A stretch of DNA of 64,000 nucleotides. Origin: Streptomyces sp. NP160 (lineage in GTDB: Bacteria > Actinomycetota > Actinomycetes > Actinomycetales > Quadrisphaeraceae). This document shows positions 1-8,785 of this stretch, piece by piece. Each line of letters opens with the position of its first letter. The first letter of the stretch is position 1. A model generated the notes under the pieces. The model saw only the letters and a program-made list of their open reading frames with translations. It did not search any database and was not told the DNA's origin. The translations under genes were made by a program, and so were the position numbers. The stretch covers positions 38,726 through 102,725 of the forward strand of contig NZ_VDMJ01000016.1 in assembly GCF_006335115.1 (NCBI RefSeq), given 5' to 3'.

Positions 1-1
1 C

Positions 2-1693
2 GGGCCCGCCGCCTCGGCGGCGAGCGACCTCCCGGAGGCGCACCGGGCGCTGGTCGAGGGCGTCGCCGTCGAGCAGGCCCGCCTGCGCGAGCAGCAGACC
101 GGCCTCAGGGACACCTCCCTCGTGCTCGTCGGCCTGGTCCTCGCCGGGGCCCTCGCCCTCACGCTGCTGCTGGCCGTCCGCGTCCGCCGCGGACTGGTGG
201 CGCCGCTGGCCGAGGTCGCCTCCGTGCTCGGCGCCCTCACCTCCGGCGACCACGCGCGGCGCGCCGACGCCGGCCGCGGCCCGGCCGAGGTGCGCGCGGT
301 GGCCCGCTGGGTCAACGCCCTGGCCGACGAGGGCACGCGCGCCCGCGCCGCCGCGGAGCGCTCGGCCGAGCTGCGCCGCCTCGCCAGCGAGGTGGGCCGC
401 CTGGCTCGCGACCCGATCGACCCCCAGCGCTCCCTGGCCCAGGCGCTGCGCGTGCTCGGCGAGGGGCTCGGCGTGGACCGGGCCTGGGTGCGCCTCGTCG
501 GGTCCGCCCCCGGCGACCCCTGGGACCGCCGCGGCCGCGCGGCGCCCGTCACCCCCGTGGCGACGCTGCAGGGGAGCTGGGCCCGCGAGGGGGCGCCGCC
601 CGTGGTCGAGGACGTCGGCCAGGCCGCCGAGGGGCTCCCGGACTGGCTCCAGCGGGTCTGGGAGGAGGACGGGCACTTCGCCGTCGCCGACCTGCCCTCC
701 CTGGTGGCCTCCGGCTCCGCCGAGCCGGCCACGGTCGACTTCGCCGAGCGCACCGGCGCCACGGCGGTGCTGGTGGTGCCGGTCGGCGCCGGTGAGGCCG
801 CGGTCGGTGCGCTCACCGCCTTCACCCACGACGGCCCCCGGGCGTGGACCGACGAGGAGGTGGCCCTGCTGCGCTCGGTGGCCGCCGACCTGGGCCGCGC
901 CGTGGTGGTCACCCAGCTGCTGGCGGGTTCGGAGGCGCTCGTGGAGCAGCTGCGCGAGCTGGACGTCCGCAAGTCGACGTTCCTCGCCACCGTCTCCCAC
1001 GAGCTGCGCACCCCGCTGACGAGCATCGCCGGCTACGTGGAGATGCTCCGCGAGGGCGGCGCCGGGGAGCTGGACGCCGGCGTCGACCGCATGCTCGCCG
1101 TGGTCGAGCGCAACACCGTGCGCCTCAGGGTGCTCATCGAGGACCTCCTCGCGCTGTCCCACATCGAGGACGGCGCGCCCCGCGGCGTCCACGAGCCGGT
1201 CGCGGTGGCCGACGTGGTCCGCGAGGTGGTCGACGAGCACCGCGGGCCCGCCGCCGCCTCCGGGGTGCACCTCGACGTCGACGTCGACCTCGACGCCGAG
1301 CTGCTGGGCGCGCTCCGCGTGGCCGGGGACCCCGCCTCGCTGGCGCGCGCCCTGGCCGGCCTGGTCTCCAACGCCGTGAAGTTCACCCCGGCCGGCGGCT
1401 CCGTGCTGGTGCGAGCGCTCCGCGAGGGCCCGCACTGCCTCGTGGAGGTGGTCGACACCGGCATCGGCATCCCCCTGGCCGAGCAGGGCGGCCTCTTCAC
1501 GCGGTTCTTCCGCGCCAGCAACGCCACCGCGCTCGCGGTGCCCGGCGCGGGCCTGGGCCTGACCATCGCCCGGTCCCTGGTGGAGCACCACGGGGGTCAG
1601 CTGGTCATCGCGTCCGCCCCGGAGACGGGGACGACGGCGCGGGTGCTGCTGCCCTGCGCCGCCACCGCCGAGGCGGTCCCCACCACCGCCTGA
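2..1693 (+). CDS. Membrane-bound sensor histidine kinase, 5'-truncated by window edge
   Basis: The reading frame is open from base 2 and begins upstream, so only the last ~563 residues are visible. A transmembrane helix is encoded at about 122-180, followed by a HAMP-like linker, a GAF-like sensor domain (about 420-930), a HisKA dimerisation domain and an HATPase domain. The H-box SHELRTPLTS carries the phosphoacceptor histidine codon at 998-1000. The ATP-binding boxes SNAVKFTP, DTGIGIP and GAGLGLTIA are all present, so the kinase should be active. The segment before the helix is probably the end of an extracytoplasmic sensor region. No partner response regulator follows; it may lie upstream. 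The gene ends at a hairpin shared with the convergent oxidoreductase gene. The signal sensed cannot be told from sequence. Confidence 0.93.
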   Translation, partial: GPAASAASDLPEAHRALVEGVAVEQARLREQQTGLRDTSLVLVGLVLAGALALTLLLAVRVRRGLVAPLAEVASVLGALTSGDHARRADAGRGPAEVRAVARWVNALADEGTRARAAAERSAELRRLASEVGRLARDPIDPQRSLAQALRVLGEGLGVDRAWVRLVGSAPGDPWDRRGRAAPVTPVATLQGSWAREGAPPVVEDVGQAAEGLPDWLQRVWEEDGHFAVADLPSLVASGSAEPATVDFAERTGATAVLVVPVGAGEAAVGALTAFTHDGPRAWTDEEVALLRSVAADLGRAVVVTQLLAGSEALVEQLRELDVRKSTFLATVSHELRTPLTSIAGYVEMLREGGAGELDAGVDRMLAVVERNTVRLRVLIEDLLALSHIEDGAPRGVHEPVAVADVVREVVDEHRGPAAASGVHLDVDVDLDAELLGALRVAGDPASLARALAGLVSNAVKFTPAGGSVLVRALREGPHCLVEVVDTGIGIPLAEQGGLFTRFFRASNATALAVPGAGLGLTIARSLVEHHGGQLVIASAPETGTTARVLLPCAATAEAVPTTA

Positions 1694-1702
1694 CCTCCTC
1701 CA

Positions 1703-1756
1703 CCGTGATCATGGGCGGTCGGCCGCCGCGAGGTGGCCGACCGCCCATGATCACGG
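1703..1756. terminator. Bidirectional hairpin terminator between convergent genes
   Basis: Bases 1703-1724 and 1735-1756 pair as a 20-bp perfect stem, extendable to 22 bp with one G-T wobble, around a 10-nt loop. It starts ten bases after the kinase stop. It contains the stop codon (1751-1753) of the minus-strand oxidoreductase, so it can end transcription from both sides. There is no T-tract, as is usual in GC-rich actinobacteria. Confidence 0.75.
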
Positions 1757-3298
1757 ACGGGAGGGGGTGGCCCTGGCGGTCCGGACCAGCTCGAGGGGGT
1801 CGCGGTGGTCGCCGAAGCGCTGCCGCAGGACCCGCCGCGCGGCGTGCACGCCGTTCATGCCATGCACGGCGGGTCCCGGCGGGGTCGCCGCCCCGCACAG
1901 GTAGGCGCCGTCGAGCCCCGGCACCCGGTACGGGTCCCAGCGGGGGAGCGGGCGCATCACCAGCTGCCACGGCGTGACCGCCCCGGCCGCGACGTCGCCG
2001 CCGGGGATGCTCGGGTTCTCCGCGCCCAGCTCGGCGGCCGTCGTCGTCGTGCTGGCCAGCACCAGGTCGCGGAAGCCCGGCGCGAAGCGCTCCACCTGGG
2101 CGGTGACGTCCGGCTCGAGGTCGCGGCGGGAGCCGCGCGGCGCGTGCGCGTAGGTCCACAGGGTGTGCTTCCCGGCGGGCGCGCGGGTGGGGTCGACCAC
2201 GCCCGGCTGGACGACGATGCAGAAGGGCCGGCGCGGGTGGCGCCCGGCGCGCACCTCCCGCTCCGCCGCGCGCACCTCCGCCCGGGTGCCGCCCAGGTGC
2301 AGCGTGCCCGCCGCCTCCAGGCCCGGCGCGGTCCAGGGCACCGGGCCCGAGAGCGCGTAGTCGACCTTGCAGACCGCGCCGCCGTAGCGGTAGCGCCGCA
2401 GCTGGGCCGCGACGCCGGCGGGCAGCCGGTCGCCGGCGACGTCGAGGAGCCCGCTGGGCGTGAGGTCCAGGAGGAGCGCTCTCGCCCGCGGGAGCTCGGA
2501 CAGGTCGTGCACGCGGTGGCCGAGCACCACGCTGCCGCCGAGGCGCTCCAGCTCGGCGACCATCGCGTCGGCCAGGGCCTGGCTGCCGCCGCGCGCCACC
2601 GGCCAGCCGCCGGCGTGCGCCATGGCCGCCAGGTAGAGCCCCGCGCCCGCGGAGGACAGGTCGCGGGGGTCGCCGATGTTGTGCGCCGAGGCGCCCGTGA
2701 GCAGCGCGGGAGCCTCCTCGGTGCGGAACCGCGCGTCCCACGCCGGGGTGCCCTGCTCCAGGGCCCGCAGCCCCAGCCGCACCGCCGTGGTGGCGGTGCG
2801 CGCGACGCCGCCCGGCGTGCGCGGCACGCCGGGGAAGGTGCGCAGGTCGGACTGGGTCAGCGAGACCACCTCGGCCGTGCGCTCCACGAGCGGCCCGAGC
2901 AGCGAGCGCCACGCCGGGCCGTCGGGGCCCAGGCCCTCCGCCGTCCGCTCCAGGTCGCGGTGGGCCAGCGCGGCGCGGCCCCCGTCGAGCGGGTGGCCGA
3001 ACGGGACCTCGGGCTGCAGCCACTCCACGCCGGAGGCGCCGAGGTCGAAGGCGTCGAAGAAGGGGCTCACCGCGCCGGCGGGGTGCGCGATGGAGCAGTG
3101 GTCGTGCCGGAAGCCCGGCAGCGTGTTCTCCACCGTCCGGGTGCCGCCGCCGGACTGCGCCGCCTGCTCGTGCACCTGCACCCGCAGGCCCGCGCTGGCC
3201 AGGACGACCGCCGCTGACAGGCCGTTCGGCCCGGCTCCGACGACGACGACGTCGAGGTCGTCGTCGGTCCTGCTGGGCCGGGCCGGTGGGGTGCTCAC
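1751..3298 (-). CDS. Phytoene-desaturase-like NAD(P)/FAD-dependent oxidoreductase (COG1233 type)
   Basis: A 515-residue flavoprotein. The N-terminal dinucleotide-binding motif GAGPNG spans residues 21-26, with a conserved acidic residue (HE) at the end of the second strand. The C-terminal segment YLCGAATPPGPAVHGMNG matches the FAD-contacting end of phytoene dehydrogenase-related proteins. The GTG start at 3296-3298 is supported by a -10-like TAGCCT seven bases upstream on the minus strand (3306-3311), which predicts a leaderless mRNA. No crtB or other carotenoid gene is nearby, so the substrate is unknown; many actinobacterial COG1233 members are isolated like this one. The gene is divergent from ppx and convergent with the kinase. 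Confidence 0.85.
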   Translation of the reverse strand: MSTPPARPSRTDDDLDVVVVGAGPNGLSAAVVLASAGLRVQVHEQAAQSGGGTRTVENTLPGFRHDHCSIAHPAGAVSPFFDAFDLGASGVEWLQPEVPFGHPLDGGRAALAHRDLERTAEGLGPDGPAWRSLLGPLVERTAEVVSLTQSDLRTFPGVPRTPGGVARTATTAVRLGLRALEQGTPAWDARFRTEEAPALLTGASAHNIGDPRDLSSAGAGLYLAAMAHAGGWPVARGGSQALADAMVAELERLGGSVVLGHRVHDLSELPRARALLLDLTPSGLLDVAGDRLPAGVAAQLRRYRYGGAVCKVDYALSGPVPWTAPGLEAAGTLHLGGTRAEVRAAEREVRAGRHPRRPFCIVVQPGVVDPTRAPAGKHTLWTYAHAPRGSRRDLEPDVTAQVERFAPGFRDLVLASTTTTAAELGAENPSIPGGDVAAGAVTPWQLVMRPLPRWDPYRVPGLDGAYLCGAATPPGPAVHGMNGVHAARRVLRQRFGDHRDPLELVRTARATPSRP

Positions 3299-3334
3299 CT
3301 GCTCGAGGCTAGGCAGGTCCGGGAGGATGGGCGC

Positions 3335-4336
3335 GTGGAAGAGACCCGGGTCCGCGTGGCAGCGATCGACTGCGGCACCAACTCCCTGCGCCTGCTCGCG
3401 GCTGACGCGGTGGTCGACGCCGACGGTGCGCCGCGGTCGCTGGTCGACCTCGCGCGGACCATGGAGGTGGTGCGGCTCGGCCAGGGGGTCGACAGGACGG
3501 GCGAGCTCGCGCCGGAGGCGCTGGAGCGCACCCTCGCGGAGACGCTGCGGGTGAGGGACCGGCTCCTGGAGCTGGGCGTCCCGCTCGACGCCGACCACGT
3601 GAGGTTCGTGGCGACGTCCGCCAGCCGCGACGCGCGCAACGCCCACCTGCTCGTCGACGGGGTGCGCGACCTGCTGGGCGTGGCCCCCGAGGTCATCACC
3701 GGGGCCGAGGAGGCGTCGCTGAGCTTCCTCGGTGCCACCGGAGAGCTGTCCGGCGCCGGCGTGGCGGGCCCGCACCTCGTCTGCGACCTGGGCGGCGGCT
3801 CCACCGAGCTGGTGCTGGGGGAGCACGACGTGCGGGCGGCCCGCTCCGTGGACGTCGGCTGCGTGCGCCTGACCGAGCGGCACGCGCTGTCCGACCCGCC
3901 GACGCCGGCGCAGGTCGAGGCGCTGGTGGGCGACGTGCACTCGGCGCTCGGGGTGGCCGCGGCCGCGGTGCCGCTGGAGGAGGCGCGCACGCTGGTGGGC
4001 GTGGCCGGCACCGTGACGACGGTGACCGCGCACGCGCTGCGCCTGCCCGCCTACGACCCGGCGCGCATCCACGGGGCGGTGCTGCCGGTCGCCGACGTGG
4101 TCGCCGCCTGCGACGAGCTGGTGGCGATGACGCGCGAGCAGCGCGCGGCGCTGCCGTTCATGCACCCCGGGCGCGTGGACGTCATCGGCGCGGGAGCCCT
4201 CGTGTGGCGGGAGGTGGTGCGCCGGGTGGCCGAGTGCGCCGGCGTGGGCGAGGTGCGCACCAGCGAGCACGACATCCTCGACGGCACAGCCCTCGCCCTG
4301 GCGCGCCGGGCCGCGGGCACGAGGACCTCCCCGTGA
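3335..4336 (+). CDS. ppx: Ppx/GppA family exopolyphosphatase, short form
   Basis: A 333-residue protein of the ASKHA fold that hydrolyses polyphosphate or pppGpp. DCGTNSLRLLAA near the N-terminus is the first phosphate-binding loop and CDLGGGSTELVLG the second. It lacks the C-terminal HD-like extension of E. coli Ppx, as in the short actinobacterial proteins. GGGAGG at 3321-3326 lies 8 nt before the GTG start. The stop overlaps the start of the next gene (GTGA at 4333-4336), implying translational coupling. Whether it prefers polyphosphate or the alarmone cannot be read from sequence. Confidence 0.9.
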   Translation: MEETRVRVAAIDCGTNSLRLLAADAVVDADGAPRSLVDLARTMEVVRLGQGVDRTGELAPEALERTLAETLRVRDRLLELGVPLDADHVRFVATSASRDARNAHLLVDGVRDLLGVAPEVITGAEEASLSFLGATGELSGAGVAGPHLVCDLGGGSTELVLGEHDVRAARSVDVGCVRLTERHALSDPPTPAQVEALVGDVHSALGVAAAAVPLEEARTLVGVAGTVTTVTAHALRLPAYDPARIHGAVLPVADVVAACDELVAMTREQRAALPFMHPGRVDVIGAGALVWREVVRRVAECAGVGEVRTSEHDILDGTALALARRAAGTRTSP

Positions 4337-5193
4337 GCGCGGCCGCGGTCCCCGCAGCCGACGCCGCGACCGCGCCGCCCGACCCGGCGCGGCCGGGCGG
4401 CGCGCTGCGGCTGCTGCCGTCGGCGCTGCTCGCGGCCTCCGGCGTGCTGCTCTTCGCGCTGGAGGCGCGCCCCGAGGGCTGGGCGGTGCTCGTGGCCGGC
4501 GTCGTCGTCGCGGCCCTGGTGGGACGGCGGGAGCGGTCCTCCTACGGGCGTGACCACCTGCTGGCGGCGCTCGGCCTGTGCGTCATGAGCCTCGTGCCCG
4601 TCACCACGGACATCTCGTGGGCGCACATGACCACCATGGGCGCGGCCATGGTGGCCGCGGTGGGTCTGCCGTACGCGCTGTCGCGCTGGGGCTTCCGCGA
4701 CCACGCCATCACCTTCCCCGTGGCGACGGGCCGGCGGTGGAACCGCTTCGAGTGGTGGTGGCTGGCCGCCGTCGTCGTGCTGGGGTGGACCGCGCTCCCG
4801 TTCTACCTCATCACCAGCGGGGTCTACGAGAACTGGCCGGCGGCGAGGACCCCGGACGAGCTGGGGCGGCTGTTCCTGGGGACGAACGCCCTGGGCATCT
4901 GGGACGAGCTCTTCTTCATCTGCACGGTCTTCACGCTGCTGCGCCGCCACCACCCGGTGTGGCTCGCCAACCTGCTGCAGGCGGTGCTCTTCACGGCGTT
5001 CCTCCACGAGCTGGGGTTCCGCGAGTGGGGGCCTCTGCTGGTGTTCCCGTTCGCCCTCATCCAGGGCCTGACGTTCGCCGTGACCCGCTCGCTGAGCTAC
5101 GTGGTGGCGGTGCACCTGACCTTCGACGCGATCCTCTTCATGGTGCTGGTGCACGCCCACACCCGGGAGTGGTTCCCGCTGTTCCTCTACTGA
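4333..5193 (+). CDS. CPBP-like intramembrane protease family membrane protein
   Basis: A 286-residue polytopic protein with about seven hydrophobic segments after a ~25-residue Ala/Pro-rich N-terminus. The core matches the CPBP (Abi/CaaX-like) layout in order: WDELFFI in place of the usual EE-x3-R motif, then FTAFLHEL, then HLTFDA. The first glutamate is replaced by Asp and the following arginine is shifted, so catalysis is uncertain. The GTG start overlaps the ppx stop by four bases, placing it in the ppx operon. The function could be peptidase or purely structural. Confidence 0.7.
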   Translation: MSAAAVPAADAATAPPDPARPGGALRLLPSALLAASGVLLFALEARPEGWAVLVAGVVVAALVGRRERSSYGRDHLLAALGLCVMSLVPVTTDISWAHMTTMGAAMVAAVGLPYALSRWGFRDHAITFPVATGRRWNRFEWWWLAAVVVLGWTALPFYLITSGVYENWPAARTPDELGRLFLGTNALGIWDELFFICTVFTLLRRHHPVWLANLLQAVLFTAFLHELGFREWGPLLVFPFALIQGLTFAVTRSLSYVVAVHLTFDAILFMVLVHAHTREWFPLFLY

Positions 5194-5325
5194 CGGGGGC
5201 CGGCCGGCACGTCGGCCGAGCACGTCGGCCGGCGCCTCGGCCGCAGCTGACCGCGGTCAGGCCCGGGACTGACCCGGTCTCCTGGCGGAACCCCCGTGGA
5301 GGACACCGGTGTGGCGCTCTGGAAG

Positions 5326-5357
5326 GTAGTGCGCTTCGCGCAGTAGTGTGCGGTGCG
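5326..5357 (+). promoter_or_regulatory. Promoter and candidate operator of the padR gene
   Basis: A -10-like TAGTGT at 5344-5349 ends seven bases before the GTG at 5357, so the transcript probably starts at or next to the start codon. An inverted repeat TGCGC-TTC-GCGCA (5330-5342) sits directly upstream. The hexamer GTAGTG occurs twice (5326-5331 and 5343-5348), the second copy overlapping the -10 box. This arrangement would let a PadR dimer block its own promoter. Binding is inferred. Confidence 0.5.
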
Positions 5358-5689
5358 TGGACACCACGCAGCTCCTCAAGGGGGTGCTCGACGCGGCCGT
5401 GCTCGCCGTCGTCGAGGACGACGACGGCTACGGCTACGACGTCGTGCGGCGCCTGCGCAGCGCCGGTCTGGAGGACGTCGGCGACGCCTCCGTCTACGGC
5501 ACGCTGCGGCGCCTCTACGCCGCCGGCGCGCTGAGCAGCTACGTGGTGCCCTCCGAGGAGGGGCCGCACCGCAAGTACTACGGCATCAACCCCCGCGGAC
5601 GGGAGCTGCTCGAGGCCCAGCGCAAGAGCTGGCGCGCCTTCAGCGAGACCGTCGACCACCTGCTCGCGCCCGAGGGAGAACCCCGATGA
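5357..5689 (+). CDS. PadR-family transcriptional regulator
   Basis: A 110-residue winged-helix protein. The N-terminus (TTQLLKGVLDAAVLAVV), a YGYDVVRRL recognition region and the wing-type segment GPHRKYYGINPRG are the PadR hallmarks, and the length matches the short PadR subfamily. The start at 5357 is preferred over an in-frame GTG at 5348 because it agrees with family N-termini and with the -10 box. The stop overlaps the next ATG (5686-5689), so it is coupled to the HAAS-domain membrane protein, a very common pair. It probably represses this two-gene operon. Confidence 0.9.
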   Translation: MDTTQLLKGVLDAAVLAVVEDDDGYGYDVVRRLRSAGLEDVGDASVYGTLRRLYAAGALSSYVVPSEEGPHRKYYGINPRGRELLEAQRKSWRAFSETVDHLLAPEGEPR

Positions 5690-6843
5690 GCACCACGCTG
5701 CCCGTGCCCGCCCCCGGCCCCTCCCTCGACCCCGCCGCCGAGGCGCGCGGGTACGCCGCCGCGGTGCGCGCGGAGCTGGCCGACCTGCCCGCCGAGGTGG
5801 TCGAGGAGCTCACCGGGGGCCTCGAGGCCGACCTCGCCGAGCTGGCCGCGGAGTCCTCCACGCCGCTGCTGGACCGGCTCGGCAGCCCCCGCGCCTACGC
5901 CGCCGAGCTGCGCTCCAGCGCAGGGCTGGCGGACCGCAGCGGTGCGGCGCCGGCGCCCGAGCGGCGCGGCCTGTGGGAGCGGACCGCCGACGCGGTGCGC
6001 GAGGACCGCGAGCGGCTGCTCGGGGCCCTGCGCGCCAGGCCCTGGTGGCCGGGGGCGGTCGAGCGCGGAGTGCAGCTGCGCCCCGCGTGGTGGGTGCTGC
6101 GCGGAGCCGTCGGCGGGTGGCTCCTGGCCTCGGTCCTGGACGGGCGCGGCGTGCTGGGGCTGCTGGTGGTGGTCGCCGCGGTGGCGGCCAGCGTGGAAGC
6201 GGGACGCCGGACGTGGACCGAGGAGTGGCAGCGCAACCTGCTCGTGGCGGGGAACGTGCTCGCCGTCGTCGTCCTGCCGTTCGCGCTCGCCGCGGTGGTG
6301 GCAGGGCCGAGGGAGGTCTACGTGTACCCGAGCTCCACCACTCCCGACGGGTCGCTGGAGATGTCGCAGGGCGTCTGGTCCGACGGGCAGGTGGTGACGA
6401 ACATCTACCCCTACGACGCGCAGGGCCGGCCCCTGACCGGTGTCCAGCTGCTCGACGACTACGGCCGCCCCCTCGTCACGTCGACGGGCGACAAGGCCGA
6501 CTGGTCCGGCGGTGGGGCGTCTCCGCTGGTGCCCACCGTCTCGACCGACGGCGCCCTGCGCTGGAACGCCTACCCGCTGCGCGCCCAGGCGGGTGCGGCC
6601 GGAGCGGCTCCGACCACGCCGCCGCTGCCCGAGCCGACGCTGCCGCCGCTGGTCGGGTACACCGCCGACGGGGGGAGCGCCGCCGCCCCCGTCCCGTCGG
6701 CCACTGCGACGGCGACCGCACCGGCCAGCGGGGCGCCCGCCCCGCTGCCGGCCACCGGGACCGCACCGGCCGGGACCGCACCGGCCGACGGGGAGACCGC
6801 GGTGGAGCCCGTCGTCGTCGCGACGGCTGCGCCGACCAGCTGA
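5686..6843 (+). CDS. HAAS (DUF1700-like) domain membrane protein
   Basis: A 385-residue protein. Residues ~10-75 form an acidic helical HAAS-type domain (EVVEELTGGLEADLAEL followed by LLDRLGSPRAYAAEL), typical of partners of PadR regulators. Three hydrophobic segments follow between about residues 130 and 210. The C-terminal ~175 residues contain an apparently extracytoplasmic region and then a Pro/Ala/Thr-rich tail. The start ATG overlaps the padR stop by four bases. A role in envelope-stress sensing or membrane remodelling is known for some PadR/HAAS pairs, but nothing here fixes the signal. Confidence 0.8.
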   Translation: MSTTLPVPAPGPSLDPAAEARGYAAAVRAELADLPAEVVEELTGGLEADLAELAAESSTPLLDRLGSPRAYAAELRSSAGLADRSGAAPAPERRGLWERTADAVREDRERLLGALRARPWWPGAVERGVQLRPAWWVLRGAVGGWLLASVLDGRGVLGLLVVVAAVAASVEAGRRTWTEEWQRNLLVAGNVLAVVVLPFALAAVVAGPREVYVYPSSTTPDGSLEMSQGVWSDGQVVTNIYPYDAQGRPLTGVQLLDDYGRPLVTSTGDKADWSGGGASPLVPTVSTDGALRWNAYPLRAQAGAAGAAPTTPPLPEPTLPPLVGYTADGGSAAAPVPSATATATAPASGAPAPLPATGTAPAGTAPADGETAVEPVVVATAAPTS

Positions 6844-6899
6844 GCCCGGGCGCCGGGAACGCTCCCGTCCCCAGTCCTGGGGGTGGCGGCGCCCGGCTC
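6842..6899 (+). terminator. Hairpin downstream of the HAAS-domain gene
   Basis: Complementary arms near 6842-6855 and 6887-6899 pair with one bulge and enclose a second small CCCCA/TGGGG stem. It begins at the stop codon of the upstream gene and likely ends that operon. Confidence 0.5.
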
Positions 6900-6947
6900 G
6901 TGGCGGTTTGGGTGGATCTCGGGCGGGGTACCGTTGCCCTCGGACGT

Positions 6948-6967
6948 CAGCGGCACAGGTGCCGCTG
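6948..6967. promoter_or_regulatory. Perfect inverted repeat upstream of the Pro/Ala/Val-rich protein
   Basis: CAGCGGCAC-AG-GTGCCGCTG is a perfect 9-2-9 palindrome 27 nt before the predicted GTG start at 6994. A 2-nt centre is too tight for a stable RNA hairpin unless the loop opens, so a DNA operator is the better reading. No regulator can be assigned. Confidence 0.45.
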
Positions 6968-6993
6968 CCAGCACTCGCGTCGGGGGGCGGAGG

Positions 6994-8679
6994 GTGACGG
7001 CGACCAGGGTCGTGCGCACGGTGGTCACCACCGCCCTTCTCTCCTGCGCGATCGCCGCCCTGTGGCTGCTCCTCGCGGCGCCCACCGCCTCGGCGTCCGG
7101 ACGTGACGACGCTGCTCCGTCCCTGGTCGCGGGCGCCGTGGAGGACCTGGACGACGTCGTCGGCGGCCTCTCGGGTGGCGGCTCCGGCGCGGCCGGCGCC
7201 GACCCAGCGGTCGAGGAGCCGGCGCCCGCGGCCGAGCAGCCGGCGGAGCCCGCTGACCAGGTGGAGCCCGCCGAGCAGGCGGAGCCCGCTGACCAGGCGG
7301 AGCCCGCTGAGCAGGCGGAGCCTGCTGACGAGGCTCGTCCTGCGGGCGGCGGAGCCGACCGCGGCTCCGCGGAGCCCGTCCAGGAGGACCCGGTGGTGCG
7401 CGTCCTCGACGCCGTCGACGAAGCGGTGCCGGCGGTGGAGCCCGTGACCGAGGCGGCGCAGCCGGTCGTGTCCGCTGCGGAGCCCGTCGCCGCGTCTGCA
7501 GCCCCGGTCACCGAGCCCGTCGTCGAGGCCGCCGAGCCGGCGCTGGAGCCGGCGCTCTCCGAGGTGGTCGAGCCGGTCGCGGCTCCCGTCTCGCGCGCCG
7601 TGGAGCCCGCCGCGCAGGTCGTCGAGGCGGTCGTCGAGCCGGTCGTGCAGGCCGTCGACGTGCCTGCGGTCGCTCCTGTCGCAGAGGCCGTCAGCCCAGT
7701 GGTCGAGGACGTCGCCGCCGCCGTCGTCGCCCCGGCGGCGGAGGTCGCCGCCCCGCTCACCGAGCAGGTCGCCGCGCCCGTCGTCCAGGCCGCGTCGACC
7801 GCCGCCCGCCCGGTCGTCGAGGACGTCGCAGCCCCTGCCGCAGCCCCGGTCGCAGCGGTCGTCAGCGCTGCCTCGGACGGCGCGGTGGCGCCCGTGGTCC
7901 AGCCCGCCGCCCAGGTCGCCGCTCCCGTGGTGAGCGGTGTGGTGGTGCCCGTGGTCGAACCCGTGGCCCGGTCCGCGGGCGCTGCCGTCGACGGGACCGC
8001 CAGCACCGCGGTGCCAGCCGTCGGCGCTGCAGCCGCTCCCGTCGTGAGGTCGGTCGCCGCTGCCGCGGTGGAGCCGGTGGTCGCCCGCGCGGTGGCCCCC
8101 GTCCTCGCCGCGGTCCCAGCGGCCCCGGCTGCGGCCGGGGTGCCGGCGACCGCCGACGTCGTCCGCACCCCCTCGGCGGAGGTGCCGTCGCTCGTGCGCC
8201 CCGCGCTGCCGGCCCGAGCGCTCGTGGTGGGGCCGCCCGCTGACGCGCCCGTCCCTGCGCCGGCAGCGGCGTCCTCCGCGCCTGCGGTGGTCGAGCCCCT
8301 CGGCCCCCCGGTGCCCGCGCCGTCCGCGGCCGCCACCCCGGCGCCGCTGGCCCTGACCTCCGCCGCCTCCAGCGACGCCGCCGCGCCCCGGACCTCACCC
8401 GCATCCCACGCCGCCGCGGCCACCAGCGCCGACCGCGGCGGGGCCACGGGCGGCACCGTCCCGGGTGACGGCGCACCCGCGTCACCGGTGGGTCCGCGCG
8501 CGGCGGTCGCCGCCAGCGCCAGCGCGTCCCTGACCGCCTCCAGCGCTGGTCACGACGGCCCGAGCGCGGTCCTGCCGGCCTTCCTCGTCCTCGCCGCGGC
8601 CGGTCTCACCGTCCGCGGCCTGGCCCGCTCCGCGCGGCCCTCGCAGCGCGCGTCGCTGCCCCTCGTCCGACCCGCCTGA
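6994..8679 (+). CDS. Pro/Ala/Val-rich repetitive surface protein, signal peptide and C-terminal membrane anchor
   Basis: A ~561-residue protein of no recognised family. A basic N-terminus and hydrophobic stretch (TTALLSCAIAALWLLLAAP) ending near ASA-S look like a signal peptide. Next comes an acidic tandem repeat of PAEQAEPADQ-type units (about 7240-7345). A long stretch of Val, Pro and Ala follows in a loose heptad-like rhythm (VAEPV, VVEPV, APVVQ). A hydrophobic segment AVLPAFLVLAAAGLTV and an arginine-containing tail close the protein and resemble a C-terminal anchor without a clear LPXTG. The GTG at 6994 was chosen because it precedes the signal-peptide-like region and follows a purine-rich GGGGGGCGGAGG. 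It is adjacent to a LysM membrane protein; both may act at the cell wall. The extreme composition makes homology searches unreliable. Confidence 0.65.
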   Translation: MTATRVVRTVVTTALLSCAIAALWLLLAAPTASASGRDDAAPSLVAGAVEDLDDVVGGLSGGGSGAAGADPAVEEPAPAAEQPAEPADQVEPAEQAEPADQAEPAEQAEPADEARPAGGGADRGSAEPVQEDPVVRVLDAVDEAVPAVEPVTEAAQPVVSAAEPVAASAAPVTEPVVEAAEPALEPALSEVVEPVAAPVSRAVEPAAQVVEAVVEPVVQAVDVPAVAPVAEAVSPVVEDVAAAVVAPAAEVAAPLTEQVAAPVVQAASTAARPVVEDVAAPAAAPVAAVVSAASDGAVAPVVQPAAQVAAPVVSGVVVPVVEPVARSAGAAVDGTASTAVPAVGAAAAPVVRSVAAAAVEPVVARAVAPVLAAVPAAPAAAGVPATADVVRTPSAEVPSLVRPALPARALVVGPPADAPVPAPAAASSAPAVVEPLGPPVPAPSAAATPAPLALTSAASSDAAAPRTSPASHAAAATSADRGGATGGTVPGDGAPASPVGPRAAVAASASASLTASSAGHDGPSAVLPAFLVLAAAGLTVRGLARSARPSQRASLPLVRPA

Positions 8680-8785
8680 CCCCTCTCCCTCCCGACGGCT
8701 GCGGCCGCCGCTGCCCAGCAGCGCGTCCGCTGCGGACCTCGCCGCTCCGCGCCCCGGTCGAACCTCGGAAGAGAGAAGCCCCGCC

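Noticed and set aside
1751..3298. Carotenoid biosynthesis gene crtI
   Set aside because: The family fits but there is no crtB, crtE or other carotenoid gene nearby, so no specific symbol is given.
1751..4270. Very long minus-strand frame extending the oxidoreductase through the ppx gene
   Set aside because: Upstream of 3298 it is antisense to ppx and translates to His/Arg/Gly-rich text with no domain; high GC keeps shadow frames open.
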